A stretch of DNA of 33,563 bases, taken from Bacteroides sp. GTDB taxonomy: Bacteria; Bacteroidota; Bacteroidia; Bacteroidales; Bacteroidaceae. Numbering within the stretch: position 1 is the stretch's first letter; the number at the start of each line of letters is the position of its first letter. The DNA is taken from assembly GCA_017471925.1 (NCBI GenBank), contig JAFURM010000035.1, positions 1 to 33,563 on the forward strand. The letters are read 5' to 3'. Shown here in pieces: positions 16,218 to 23,073 of the stretch. The notes under the pieces were generated by a model. It had not been told where the DNA came from. It made no database searches and was given only the letters and a program-made list of their open reading frames with translations. The position numbers and the translations under genes were made by a program.

Positions 16218-17411
16218 TTAAAGCAACTGTACGAAGCGGTCAAAGAGAAACTCCGTGTCCGTGGGACCACTGGCCGCCTCGGGGTGAAACTGTGCCGAGA
16301 ACCAGGGATTGCTCTTGTGGCGGATGCCCTCGTTGGAGCCGTCGTTCATGTTCACGAAGAGCGGCTCCCACTCCTCGCCCAGGGTGGCGGCATCCACGGC
16401 ATAGCCATGATTCTGTGAAGTGATGAAGCAACGCTCTGTGCCCACCATTCGCACGGGTTGGTTGTGGCTGCGGTGTCCGTACTTCAGCTTGTAGACACTT
16501 GCTCCTCCTGCCTTGGCCAGCAGTTGGTTGCCCATGCAGATGCCGAAGATGGGGAGTGAGGGATTCTGCATGGCCTTGCGGATGTTCTGCACGGCAGCGT
16601 CACAGGTGTCGGGATCGCCGGGGCCGTTGGAGATGAAGAGGCCGTCAAACTCCAGGCCGTTGAAATCGTAGTCCCACGGCACACGCACCACCTCTACATT
16701 CCGTCGCAGCAGACACCTTATTATATTGGCCTTCACGCCACAGTCTACCAGCAGCACCCGTTTTTTCCCTGCAGCAGCCCCGTTTCCGTTTCTCTCCCGC
16801 CTCCATGCTTCGTTGAGCGAGCGCGCCTCTTGGAGCGGGAAGCGGGTGGCGCGGCAGCCGCTGTAGAGGGTGATGTCCTTGCAGGAAACCCGCTCTACGT
16901 AGTTGATGCTGCCATACCCCTCTTCCGTCACGACCGACTGCTCTTCCTCACCGCCGAAGACGACTTTTCCCATCATCACCCCATGCTCGCGCAGTAGTTT
17001 GGTCAGCTCGCGCGTGTCCACGCCGGTGATAGCGGGAATCTGTTCGCGCTTCAGCCAGTCGGCCAGACTCTCCCGGGCGTTCCAATGGCTGTAGGCCTCG
17101 CTGTAGTCGCTCACGATGATGGCCTCGGCATGAATGCGTCCGCTCTCCATAAAGGTGGGCAGTCCATTCTCTTCCATCGTGAAGGACGGCACGCCATAGT
17201 TGCCCACCAGCGGATAGGTCAGTAACATCAGCTGACCGGCATACGACGGGTCGGTGAGGCTCTCGGGATAGCCCGTCATGGCCGTGTTGAAGACCACCTC
17301 TCCCGTCACCGGTTTCTCGTAGCCGAAGGAGATGCCCCCGAAGCGGGAGCCGTCGTCCAGAATCAGCGTGCAGCCTCTACCTGCTTGTTGAAATTTGTTT
17401 TGTTGTTTCAT
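16218..17411 (-). CDS. carA: Carbamoyl phosphate synthetase, small (glutaminase) subunit
   Basis: CarA hydrolyses glutamine and passes ammonia to CarB. The 397-residue protein has the N-terminal CPSase_sm domain (FGGISFGYEKPVTGEVVFNTAMTG, GYPESLTDPSY) and a C-terminal class I glutamine amidotransferase domain. The catalytic triad is C292 in FGICMGNQ, H376 and E378 in FHPEA. The oxyanion-hole region GVKANIIRCL and SNGPGDPD are conserved; HGYAVD is present where many homologues have the same. A linker near residues 200-217 (NEAWRRERNGNGAAAGKK) is longer than usual, giving about 15-20 residues more than typical. The gene lies 69 bases after glmS and 24 before carB, so glmS-carA-carB may be one transcript. 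Confidence 0.97.
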   Translation of the reverse strand: MKQQNKFQQAGRGCTLILDDGSRFGGISFGYEKPVTGEVVFNTAMTGYPESLTDPSYAGQLMLLTYPLVGNYGVPSFTMEENGLPTFMESGRIHAEAIIVSDYSEAYSHWNARESLADWLKREQIPAITGVDTRELTKLLREHGVMMGKVVFGGEEEQSVVTEEGYGSINYVERVSCKDITLYSGCRATRFPLQEARSLNEAWRRERNGNGAAAGKKRVLLVDCGVKANIIRCLLRRNVEVVRVPWDYDFNGLEFDGLFISNGPGDPDTCDAAVQNIRKAMQNPSLPIFGICMGNQLLAKAGGASVYKLKYGHRSHNQPVRMVGTERCFITSQNHGYAVDAATLGEEWEPLFVNMNDGSNEGIRHKSNPWFSAQFHPEAASGPTDTEFLFDRFVQLL

Positions 17412-17480
17412 ACTTGTCTGTTATATACTTGTTCGATATAGTCCATAGTTGCTCCATGCCACAAGTATTTTAAGTGCATT

Positions 17481-19325
17481 TTATTCCACCGTTACACTCT
17501 TGGCCAGATTCCTCGGCTGATCCACGTCCATGCCCCGGCACACGGCAATGTGATAGGCCAGCAGCTGCAGGGGCACCGTGGTCACCAGCGGCTCCAAGCA
17601 CTCCATGACGGGAGGCAGTTCGATGCAATGGTCGGCCAGCCGGCTGATGGTGTCGTCACCCTTGGTCACCAGGGCTATGACGCGTCCCTTGCGTGCCTTG
17701 ATTTCCTGAATGTTACTCAGCACCTTCTCGTACAGCCCGTTTTGCGTGGCGATGACCACCACCGGCATCTCGGCATCCACCAGGGCTATGGGGCCGTGCT
17801 TCATCTCGGCAGCCGGATAGCCCTCGGCGTGTATATAGGAAATCTCCTTCAGCTTCAGGGCGCCCTCCAAGGCCACCGGATAGCTGTAACCTCGGCCCAG
17901 GTAGATGACGTTGCGGGCATAGGCGAACATCCGGGCCAGGTTGGCAATGGGCTCGTTCTGCTTCAGCACTTCGCCTATCTTTTCGGGGATGCGGGCCAGC
18001 TCTTCCACCACCGGACGGCACTGCCCGGCCGTGAGAATGCCCCTCTCGCACGCCAAGGCCAAAGCCAGCATGGTGAGCACCGCCACCTGTCCGGTGAAGG
18101 CTTTCGTGGAGGCCACGCCGATTTCAGGGCCCACGTGGATGTAGGAGCCGACGTCAGTGGCTCGGGCTATGCTGGAGCCGATGACGTTGCACAGGCCATA
18201 GATGAACGCGCCACGGCTCCTGGCCAGCTCCACGGCTGCCAGCGTGTCGGCCGTCTCGCCGCTTTGGGAAATGGCTATTACCACGTCTTCCGCCCCTATC
18301 ACCGGATTGCGATAGCGGAACTCGGAGGCATACTCCACCTCTACCGGCATGCGGCAGAAGTTCTCGATGAGCTGCTTGCCGATGAGTGCGGCGTGCCACG
18401 AGGTGCCACAGGCCACGATGACAAACCTGCGGGCTGCCAACAGGCGCTCCCGACCTCCCATCACGGCAGAGAGGGTCACGCGGGCAGCGGCGGAATCCAC
18501 CCGCCCGCGCATGCAGTCGCACAGGCACTCGGGCTGTTCGAAAATCTCCTTCAACATAAAGTGCGGATAGCCGCCTTTCTCTATCTGGCCCAGGTTCATG
18601 GAGAGTCGCTTCACCTCGTATCGGCTTTCCACGTTGTGCAGGTTGACCACCTTCAGCGGACGGTTGCGCGCGATGACGGCAATCTCCTCGTCGGCCAGGT
18701 AGACCACATTGCCGGTATGCTCCACGATGGGCGTGGCATCCGAAGCCAGGAAATACTCCCCTTCTCCTATCCCCACAACCAGGGGGCTGCTCTTGCGGGC
18801 CACGATGATTTCATCGGGACGCTCCTTGTCCAACAGGACGATGGCATAGGCTCCGATAACCTCCTGCAGGGCCAGTTGCACGGCCGTCAGCGTCTCCAGG
18901 TGACCGGCCTGCCGGAGATACTCGATGAGCTGCACCAGCACTTCGGTATCGGTGGAACTTTCAAAGGTGTACCCCTTGGCACAAAGCTTCTCCTTCAGCA
19001 CAGCATAATTCTCGATGATTCCATTGTGGATAAGGGCAAAACGGCGGGACGAAGAGCAGTGGGGATGAGCATTGACGGAAGAGGGCTCACCATGCGTCGC
19101 CCAGCGGGTGTGAGCGATGCCGACAGTGCCGGAGACATCCTTCCGGCCGACGAAACGCTCCAAGTCACCCACCTTCCCCTTCGTCTTGTACACATTCAAT
19201 TCCCCGTCACCGTCTATCAGCGCCACTCCCGCACTGTCATATCCGCGATACTCCAGCCTCCTCAAGCCCTTGACAAGAATTGGATAGGCCTGACGGGAGC
19301 CTATATAACCTACTATTCCGCACAT
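17481..19325 (-). CDS. glmS: Glutamine:fructose-6-phosphate aminotransferase (isomerizing)
   Basis: GlmS makes glucosamine 6-phosphate from fructose 6-phosphate and glutamine, the first step to UDP-GlcNAc for peptidoglycan, lipid A and glycans. I start the gene at ATG 19325, which gives MCGIVGYIG with the required N-terminal nucleophile Cys2 after removal of Met. The open frame reaches further upstream to 19388, but that would bury the nucleophile. The product is 614 residues: a class II glutaminase domain (1 to ~225; RWATHGEPSSVNAHPH), SIS domain 1 (GTSWHAALIGKQLIE, then SQSGETADTLAA), SIS domain 2 (GRGYSYPVALEGALKLKEISY) and the C-terminal tail LAKSVTVE. No glmS ribozyme is seen in the short leader, as expected outside Firmicutes. 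Confidence 0.97.
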   Translation of the reverse strand: MCGIVGYIGSRQAYPILVKGLRRLEYRGYDSAGVALIDGDGELNVYKTKGKVGDLERFVGRKDVSGTVGIAHTRWATHGEPSSVNAHPHCSSSRRFALIHNGIIENYAVLKEKLCAKGYTFESSTDTEVLVQLIEYLRQAGHLETLTAVQLALQEVIGAYAIVLLDKERPDEIIVARKSSPLVVGIGEGEYFLASDATPIVEHTGNVVYLADEEIAVIARNRPLKVVNLHNVESRYEVKRLSMNLGQIEKGGYPHFMLKEIFEQPECLCDCMRGRVDSAAARVTLSAVMGGRERLLAARRFVIVACGTSWHAALIGKQLIENFCRMPVEVEYASEFRYRNPVIGAEDVVIAISQSGETADTLAAVELARSRGAFIYGLCNVIGSSIARATDVGSYIHVGPEIGVASTKAFTGQVAVLTMLALALACERGILTAGQCRPVVEELARIPEKIGEVLKQNEPIANLARMFAYARNVIYLGRGYSYPVALEGALKLKEISYIHAEGYPAAEMKHGPIALVDAEMPVVVIATQNGLYEKVLSNIQEIKARKGRVIALVTKGDDTISRLADHCIELPPVMECLEPLVTTVPLQLLAYHIAVCRGMDVDQPRNLAKSVTVE

Positions 19326-19371
19326 AATTGTATCTGTATCTATATGTTTGTCATTATACTCTTCACCACTG

Positions 19372-19379
19372 CAAAGATA
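19372..19379 (-). promoter_or_regulatory. -7 element for glmS
   Basis: On the minus strand this is TATCTTTG, an exact TAnnTTTG match, about 46 bases before the chosen glmS ATG. This position also argues for the start at 19325, since the longer frame would begin inside or before the promoter. No TTTG at the ideal -33 distance. Confidence 0.5.
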
Positions 19380-19576
19380 AGAAAACAATTCGACATAAAG
19401 ACATAAAAAACGGAAAAATATTCATCAAAAAAATCACAAAAACTTCGTTTGTTAAGCATAATGTTAAAATAAATAAAGTTTTCGCAGACAAAAGACGATT
19501 CCATGGAGCAATTGCAGACTCTCTCACCCTCCCTTTCTACCCCTTGACCCCTATAAGACCCCAGCACACGAAGCTT

Positions 19577-19793
19577 GGATTTCAGATTTCAGTTTACTAA
19601 ATGGGGATGATTTAGGGAGCCAACCAGAAAGAATGTAAATAATTATTTTATTATTATATTATATATAATAATAAACTTCGGTCTCCGAGTTGCGGAAATG
19701 AAGAAAAAGAAACTGAAATCTGAAATCGGTAAAATGGCTTTTCCCGGGAGAGCACCGTGTCGTAAAAGGCATTTCGGATTTCAGATTTCAGTA
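19577..19793. repeat. Three alternating copies of an ATTTCAG-ATTTCAG repeat
   Basis: GATTTCAGATTTCAGTTT occurs at 19578-19595. Its exact 18-base inverse is at 19710-19727. A third copy at 19777-19792, in the first orientation, shares GATTTCAGATTTCAGT. The first and second copies bracket about 114 bp as inverted repeats; the second and third bracket about 49 bp. Each copy is a doublet of the heptamer ATTTCAG. Confidence 0.85.
19647..19675. repeat. AT-rich perfect palindrome
   Basis: Two 13-base arms (19647-19659 and 19663-19675) made only of A and T pair perfectly around a 3-base spacer. It lies between the first two ATTTCAG repeat copies. It could form a cruciform or a weak hairpin. Confidence 0.7.
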
Positions 19794-19930
19794 AAGTTTT
19801 TCTTGTAATCACCCCTCAGCTTGGGGGCAGAGCATAGACTCCAAGAACAGGCTCTAAAAGAAGCGAAAACAAAAGTTGCGAGAGGCGGCAAAAAACGTTG
19901 CGGGAAATGGGGAAAAAGTTCCCGAAAAGC

Positions 19931-19963
19931 TTGACAAGCGGGGGTACGGATTACGTATCTTTG
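19931..19963 (+). promoter_or_regulatory. Orphan Bacteroides-type promoter
   Basis: TATCTTTG at 19956-19963 fits TAnnTTTG, with TTG at 19931-19933 in the -33 area (22 bp spacing). The only frame it would serve starts at ATG 20005 (MKPMPENPHPHSAG) and does not look like a normal protein beyond its first residues. It may be the preserved promoter of a lost gene, or drive an untranslated RNA. Confidence 0.45.
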
Positions 19964-20037
19964 CAGCACAGCTTCACCTCCTGACACGCACAACTTAATA
20001 TCCGATGAAACCTATGCCTGAAAATCCGCATCCTCAC

Positions 20038-20262
20038 TCAGCCGGCCGAAGTACCGAGTATCTTCAGGACCCTCCTGTCCTTCCGGCCGCCGTAATACTT
20101 GTCCAGTACCCGCCCGAAGAGGTCATCGGGGCTCACCTCGTTAAAGAGTGTCATGTACGACTGCAACTCCGGGTGTGTCGTCGGTCGTTCCTCCACTATC
20201 GAACCGCCTGTTCTATTATCTCCCCAAAGAGCGAAGCGATATCTCCTCCTAACTCCCTTTAT
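20038..20262 (-). pseudogene. Protein-like remnant, family not recognised
   Basis: On the minus strand a stop-free stretch of 74 codons ends at TGA 20040-20038. Its second half reads like real protein: THPELQSYMTLFNEVSPDD, followed by LFGRVLDKYYGGRKDRR and VLKILGTSAG. There is no good start codon; an in-frame stop lies at 20265-20263. A short frame in another phase starts at ATG 20305 (MHKNFELRKINILVDKGS) and stops at 20249, so a frameshifted gene 20305-20038 is possible. I do not recognise the family. Chance coding-like composition cannot be excluded. Confidence 0.3.
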
Positions 20263-20323
20263 CTACAAGAATGTTGATCTTGCGAAGCTCAAAATTTTTA
20301 TGCATTCTTTTTTCTTCTGAGGC

Positions 20324-20384
20324 TTCCTGATTTCTCCGAGCAGGTTGTCATCGTATAGAAACGTTTTTGAAAAAAAATCAGGAA
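20324..20384. repeat. Ten-base inverted repeat with a 41-base spacer
   Basis: TTCCTGATTT at 20324-20333 is the exact inverse of AAATCAGGAA at 20375-20384. It sits where composition changes to AT-rich, before the thioredoxin-like gene. It may mark an insertion edge or a regulatory structure. Confidence 0.5.
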
Positions 20385-20441
20385 TAATTATGTTTATATC
20401 TACAAAATGTTTAAATTCGCAGCATCGTTAAATTAAAAAAT

Positions 20442-20519
20442 ATGAAGAAGGAACCCATTCATACTATTTTCTCACAGTTGCGGATTCATTCTTGCAGAGA
20501 GTTGCGATGGATTGTGTAA
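20442..20519 (+). CDS. Possible 25-residue peptide upstream of the thioredoxin-like gene
   Basis: ATG 20442 opens a 25-codon frame (MKKEPIHTIFSQLRIHSCRELRWIV) ending in TAA 27 bases before the next gene. It is preceded by an A/T-rich stretch, typical for Bacteroides translation starts. It has one cysteine and no recognisable signal or leader motif. It could be a leader peptide or simply chance. Confidence 0.2.
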   Translation: MKKEPIHTIFSQLRIHSCRELRWIV

Positions 20520-20546
20520 ACAAAAATAATTTTTAATGTTTTACCT

Positions 20547-21446
20547 ATGAGACATCATAAAGCCATACTTTTCATACTGCTGGCTTCCTTCATCTTGCAA
20601 TTTGTCATTATGCCAGCCCGTGCCTACAGCTTTATGCTCAGCTCGGTGATAGGTTTCTTTGCATATTATCTCTTTACATTTTGGGAATTGCGAAAATATG
20701 CGAAAACAGTCCATCCCATCGTTATCGTATTGGCCTGTATCATAGGAGCAGCACTCATCGAAATTCCCTTTCGGCTGTATTCGCCAAAAACGACCCTAAC
20801 AAGCTTGCCCGATTTTCTCCTAAGACTTCTTGGCATACTGTTTGCTGCATGCGGATATAACAGGAAAAAGAGTATTCAGATATTCATTTTTACGTTCGCT
20901 TTGGTTTTGAATCTATTCATGAGTACCGCACTGTTTTACCCCATGTCCGGCTGGCAGATGTGGGTACATAAAAGGAATACCGGAAACTTCACTCCACAAC
21001 TTAGTGTACCTCACAAAATATCAAGCGAAGTGTGGAAGAGAATTCCAAACAAAGACAATTCGTATACGCTTAAGGATAGCATGAACGGGAAAGTAGCTTT
21101 GATAGACTTTTGGATTAAGCAATGCAACTATTGTTGGAAAAGCTTTCCCTATATAGAGCAGATTTATCAGAGATACCAATCCAATAACGAGGTTTGCATT
21201 TGTTCCATTTTTACAGAAATCACCCCCGAAGAGAATGGAGAATATGCAGAAAAGCTGTTGAGAGACAAAGGATACACCTTTCCTGTTTACAGCATTTCAA
21301 AGAAAAATAATGTACTGGATACTTTAAACATCAGGACCTACCCTCGCCTGCTATTGCTGGACCAACAAGGAAATCTCATTCTGAACACAACACGCTCGAA
21401 CGCCACATTCATTATCTCTGAAATTGAACGTTTATTAGAAGAATAA
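20547..21446 (+). CDS. Membrane protein with a C-terminal TlpA-like thioredoxin domain
   Basis: The 299-residue protein has an N-terminal membrane part with about four or five hydrophobic segments (near 6-24, 31-47, 57-76, 86-100 and 108-127). A thioredoxin-fold domain follows from about 165 to the end. The redox motif is C193-N-Y-C196 in DFWIKQCNYCWKSFP, matching the FWxxWCxPCxxxxP pattern of TlpA/ResA. The cis-proline position is seen as RTYPRLLLLD. The domain probably faces the periplasm and acts as a thiol-disulfide reductase for a particular substrate. The gene is clearly more AT-rich than its neighbours and stands alone, which suggests transfer. Related proteins in Bacteroides often lie near small secreted peptides or 6-bladed beta-propeller lipoproteins; none is visible here apart from the 25-codon frame upstream. 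Confidence 0.8.
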   Translation: MRHHKAILFILLASFILQFVIMPARAYSFMLSSVIGFFAYYLFTFWELRKYAKTVHPIVIVLACIIGAALIEIPFRLYSPKTTLTSLPDFLLRLLGILFAACGYNRKKSIQIFIFTFALVLNLFMSTALFYPMSGWQMWVHKRNTGNFTPQLSVPHKISSEVWKRIPNKDNSYTLKDSMNGKVALIDFWIKQCNYCWKSFPYIEQIYQRYQSNNEVCICSIFTEITPEENGEYAEKLLRDKGYTFPVYSISKKNNVLDTLNIRTYPRLLLLDQQGNLILNTTRSNATFIISEIERLLEE

Positions 21447-21465
21447 TTCCCCCTTCAAAAAACAA

Positions 21466-21516
21466 CAAATTCTTGGTTGGGAAGATGAATCAATAAAGTC
21501 CCGAACCAAGAATTTG
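21466..21516. terminator. Strong hairpin between the convergent thioredoxin-like gene and purT
   Basis: CAAATTCTTGGTT (21466-21478) pairs perfectly with AACCAAGAATTTG (21504-21516). Four more pairs, GGGA (21479-21482) with TCCC (21499-21502), extend the stem past a bulged G. It begins 19 bases after the plus-strand stop and 42 before the minus-strand stop, so it may end both transcripts. It has no clear T tail on the plus side. Confidence 0.65.
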
Positions 21517-21558
21517 CTTTATCACGTTATCAGAATGAATCTTACAGTGAAGGAAGAA

Positions 21559-22725
21559 TCAATAGACCTCCACACGGGAGGCGATGGCCTTGGTCTTGTC
21601 GCGTAGGGCATCGAGGTCGCTGCCCAAGAGGGCGTAGCAAAGCACGACACCCATGCGGCGGTTCACACGCGTGGTGGGCTTGCCGAAGATGCGCAGATAG
21701 GTGTCCTCCTCCTTGGTTACCTCTTCCATGCCGCGATAGTTGGGGCGTTCCTGGCTGGCTATTGGCGAGAGGATGACGGCACTGGCTCCCATGCGCTCCT
21801 GCTTGATGTTGGGGATGGGGAGACCCAACACGGCACGGCAGTGCAGCTCAAACTCGTTCAGGTTTTGCGTACCGGCCAGGGTCACCATGCCGGTGTCGTG
21901 AGGACGAGGGGAGAGTTCGGAGAAGTAGACTCCATTCTCGTGGCTCAGGAAGAACTCCACGCCCCAGATGCCGGCACCGGTCAGGGCACGCGTCACCTTG
22001 TCGGCCATCTCCTGTGCTTCCTTCAGGTGGGCAGGGTCTATGTGGGCAGGCTGGAAACTTTCGCGGTAGTCCCCACCCTTCTGCACGTGGCCTATAGGCG
22101 GACAGAACAGGGTCGGGCCGTTCTTCTGGGTCACCGTGAGCAGGGTGATTTCGCTGTCGAAGTTGATGAACTCCTCGATAATCAGCTCCTTGATGTCGCC
22201 ACGACTGCCGCTGCAGCCATATTCCCAGGCGTGTTGCAGCTCGTCGACACTCTTCACCAGCGACTGTCCCTTGCCGGAAGAGGACATCAGCGGCTTCACC
22301 ACGCAGGGGAAACCAATCTTGTCGGCCGCCTCCTTCAGTTCGTCAAAGGACTTGGCATAGAAATATTTTGCTGTCTTCAGTCCCAGTTCCTTGGCCGCCA
22401 GGTCGCGGATGGCCTTGCGGTTCATGGTATAATTCACGGCACGCGCACTGGGCACCACCTGAATGCCTTCTTTCTCGAAGTCATAGAGACGCTCCGTGCG
22501 GATGGCCTCAATCTCGGGCACGATGATGTCCGGCTGATGCTTGCGCACCACAGCCTCCAGCGCATCGCCGTCCAACATGCTGAACACTTCGCACTCGTCC
22601 GCCACCTGCATGGCGGGAGCACCGGCGTATGAATCACATGCAATGACGTATTGTCCCTTGCGTTGCGCGGAAATCACGAATTCCTTGCCCAGTTCACCGG
22701 AGCCCAACAACAAAATCTTTTTCAT
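21559..22725 (-). CDS. purT: Formate-dependent phosphoribosylglycinamide formyltransferase 2
   Basis: PurT formylates GAR to FGAR with formate and ATP, an alternative to the folate-dependent PurN in purine synthesis. The 388-residue ATP-grasp protein starts with the dinucleotide-like [15 protein letters not shown]. It has the acidic NPEIEAI-like segment [12 protein letters not shown] and the grasp residues [16 protein letters not shown]. Metal and substrate residues lie in WGVEFFLS and [16 protein letters not shown]. Length and order match E. coli PurT (392) closely. The start ATG 22725 follows a leader of about 60 bases containing a GC hairpin. Confidence 0.96.
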   Translation of the reverse strand: MKKILLLGSGELGKEFVISAQRKGQYVIACDSYAGAPAMQVADECEVFSMLDGDALEAVVRKHQPDIIVPEIEAIRTERLYDFEKEGIQVVPSARAVNYTMNRKAIRDLAAKELGLKTAKYFYAKSFDELKEAADKIGFPCVVKPLMSSSGKGQSLVKSVDELQHAWEYGCSGSRGDIKELIIEEFINFDSEITLLTVTQKNGPTLFCPPIGHVQKGGDYRESFQPAHIDPAHLKEAQEMADKVTRALTGAGIWGVEFFLSHENGVYFSELSPRPHDTGMVTLAGTQNLNEFELHCRAVLGLPIPNIKQERMGASAVILSPIASQERPNYRGMEEVTKEEDTYLRIFGKPTTRVNRRMGVVLCYALLGSDLDALRDKTKAIASRVEVY

Positions 22726-22750
22726 TCCTGTATCAGTTATTAGTTAAAAT

Positions 22751-22771
22751 CCCGTCCCTGTGCAGGACGGG
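22751..22771 (-). promoter_or_regulatory. Hairpin in the purT leader
   Basis: CCCGTCC (22751-22757) pairs with GGACGGG (22765-22771); two or three more pairs form toward the loop. On the purT strand it is followed by ATTTTAAC. It lies between the -7 element and the ATG and could be an attenuator or a stability structure. I do not recognise a riboswitch class. Confidence 0.4.
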
Positions 22772-22789
22772 GGTGATTATATGTTTCCG

Positions 22790-22797
22790 CAAAGATA
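22790..22797 (-). promoter_or_regulatory. -7 element for purT
   Basis: Minus-strand TATCTTTG, an exact TAnnTTTG match, 64 bases before the purT ATG. No TTTG was found at the ideal -33 position. Confidence 0.45.
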
Positions 22798-22826
22798 GTG
22801 TTTACTTGCGGAAAAATGAAAGTTTA

Positions 22827-22858
22827 TTTGTTTTTTTATCTGATATGAACTAACTTTG
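22827..22858 (+). promoter_or_regulatory. Promoter of the polyamine operon
   Basis: TTTG (22827-22830) and TAACTTTG (22851-22858) match both Bacteroides elements with the ideal 20-bp spacing. The ATG of the small basic protein is 19 bases downstream. This is the best promoter in the window. Confidence 0.7.
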
Positions 22859-22877
22859 CAACTATATACCGATAACA

Positions 22878-23060
22878 ATGAGCAATATAGAAGATGTAAT
22901 CATGGGCGGCCTTGTCTTCAAAGGCAAGAAGGAGAAGCCCAAGGAAGAGAAGAAGATAAAGACCAAGGCCAAGAAGAAGACCTACATCACCGGGCTTCAC
23001 GGCTCGGGAGCGGCCAAGATGAAAGCCGAAATCCGCAGAAAACGGGCCAACAGGAAGTGA
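22878..23060 (+). CDS. Small lysine-rich basic protein at the head of the polyamine operon
   Basis: A 60-residue protein beginning MSNIEDVIMGGLVFKGKKEK, followed by a lysine-rich middle (KEEKKIKTKAKKKTYITG) and an arginine-rich tail (AEIRRKRANRK). The charge suggests RNA, ribosome or DNA binding. I do not recognise the family. It has a strong promoter directly upstream and its stop is 13 bases before the agmatine deiminase start, so it is translated from the same message. Function unknown; its location raises the possibility of a link to polyamine control, which is only an inference. Confidence 0.7.
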   Translation: MSNIEDVIMGGLVFKGKKEKPKEEKKIKTKAKKKTYITGLHGSGAAKMKAEIRRKRANRK

Positions 23061-23073
23061 ACGGGAAGGGAGC

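Larger units (their letters stand above)
19380..20546. other. Long region without a confident gene, rich in repeats
   Basis: Between the glmS promoter and the thioredoxin-like gene I find no convincing intact gene. The region holds three ATTTCAG-doublet repeats, an AT palindrome, an orphan plus-strand promoter, a protein-like minus-strand remnant and a 10-bp inverted repeat, each listed separately. Composition shifts from mixed (19390-20280) to strongly AT-rich (20280-20546). Confidence 0.7.

Noticed and set aside
14988-16418. Plus-strand open frame opposite carB and carA
   Set aside because: It spans two clear genes on the other strand and resembles no protein.
17550-19406. Plus-strand open frame (618 codons) opposite glmS
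   Set aside because: GlmS is unmistakable on the minus strand; the other frame is histidine- and glutamine-rich shadow sequence.
20005-20277. Plus-strand 90-codon frame after the orphan promoter
   Set aside because: It has a good promoter, but the protein is not plausible beyond its first residues, and the minus strand reads better over the same bases.
22751-22790. purT leader as a preQ1-type riboswitch
   Set aside because: The hairpin size is similar, but the A-rich tail needed for the pseudoknot is absent.
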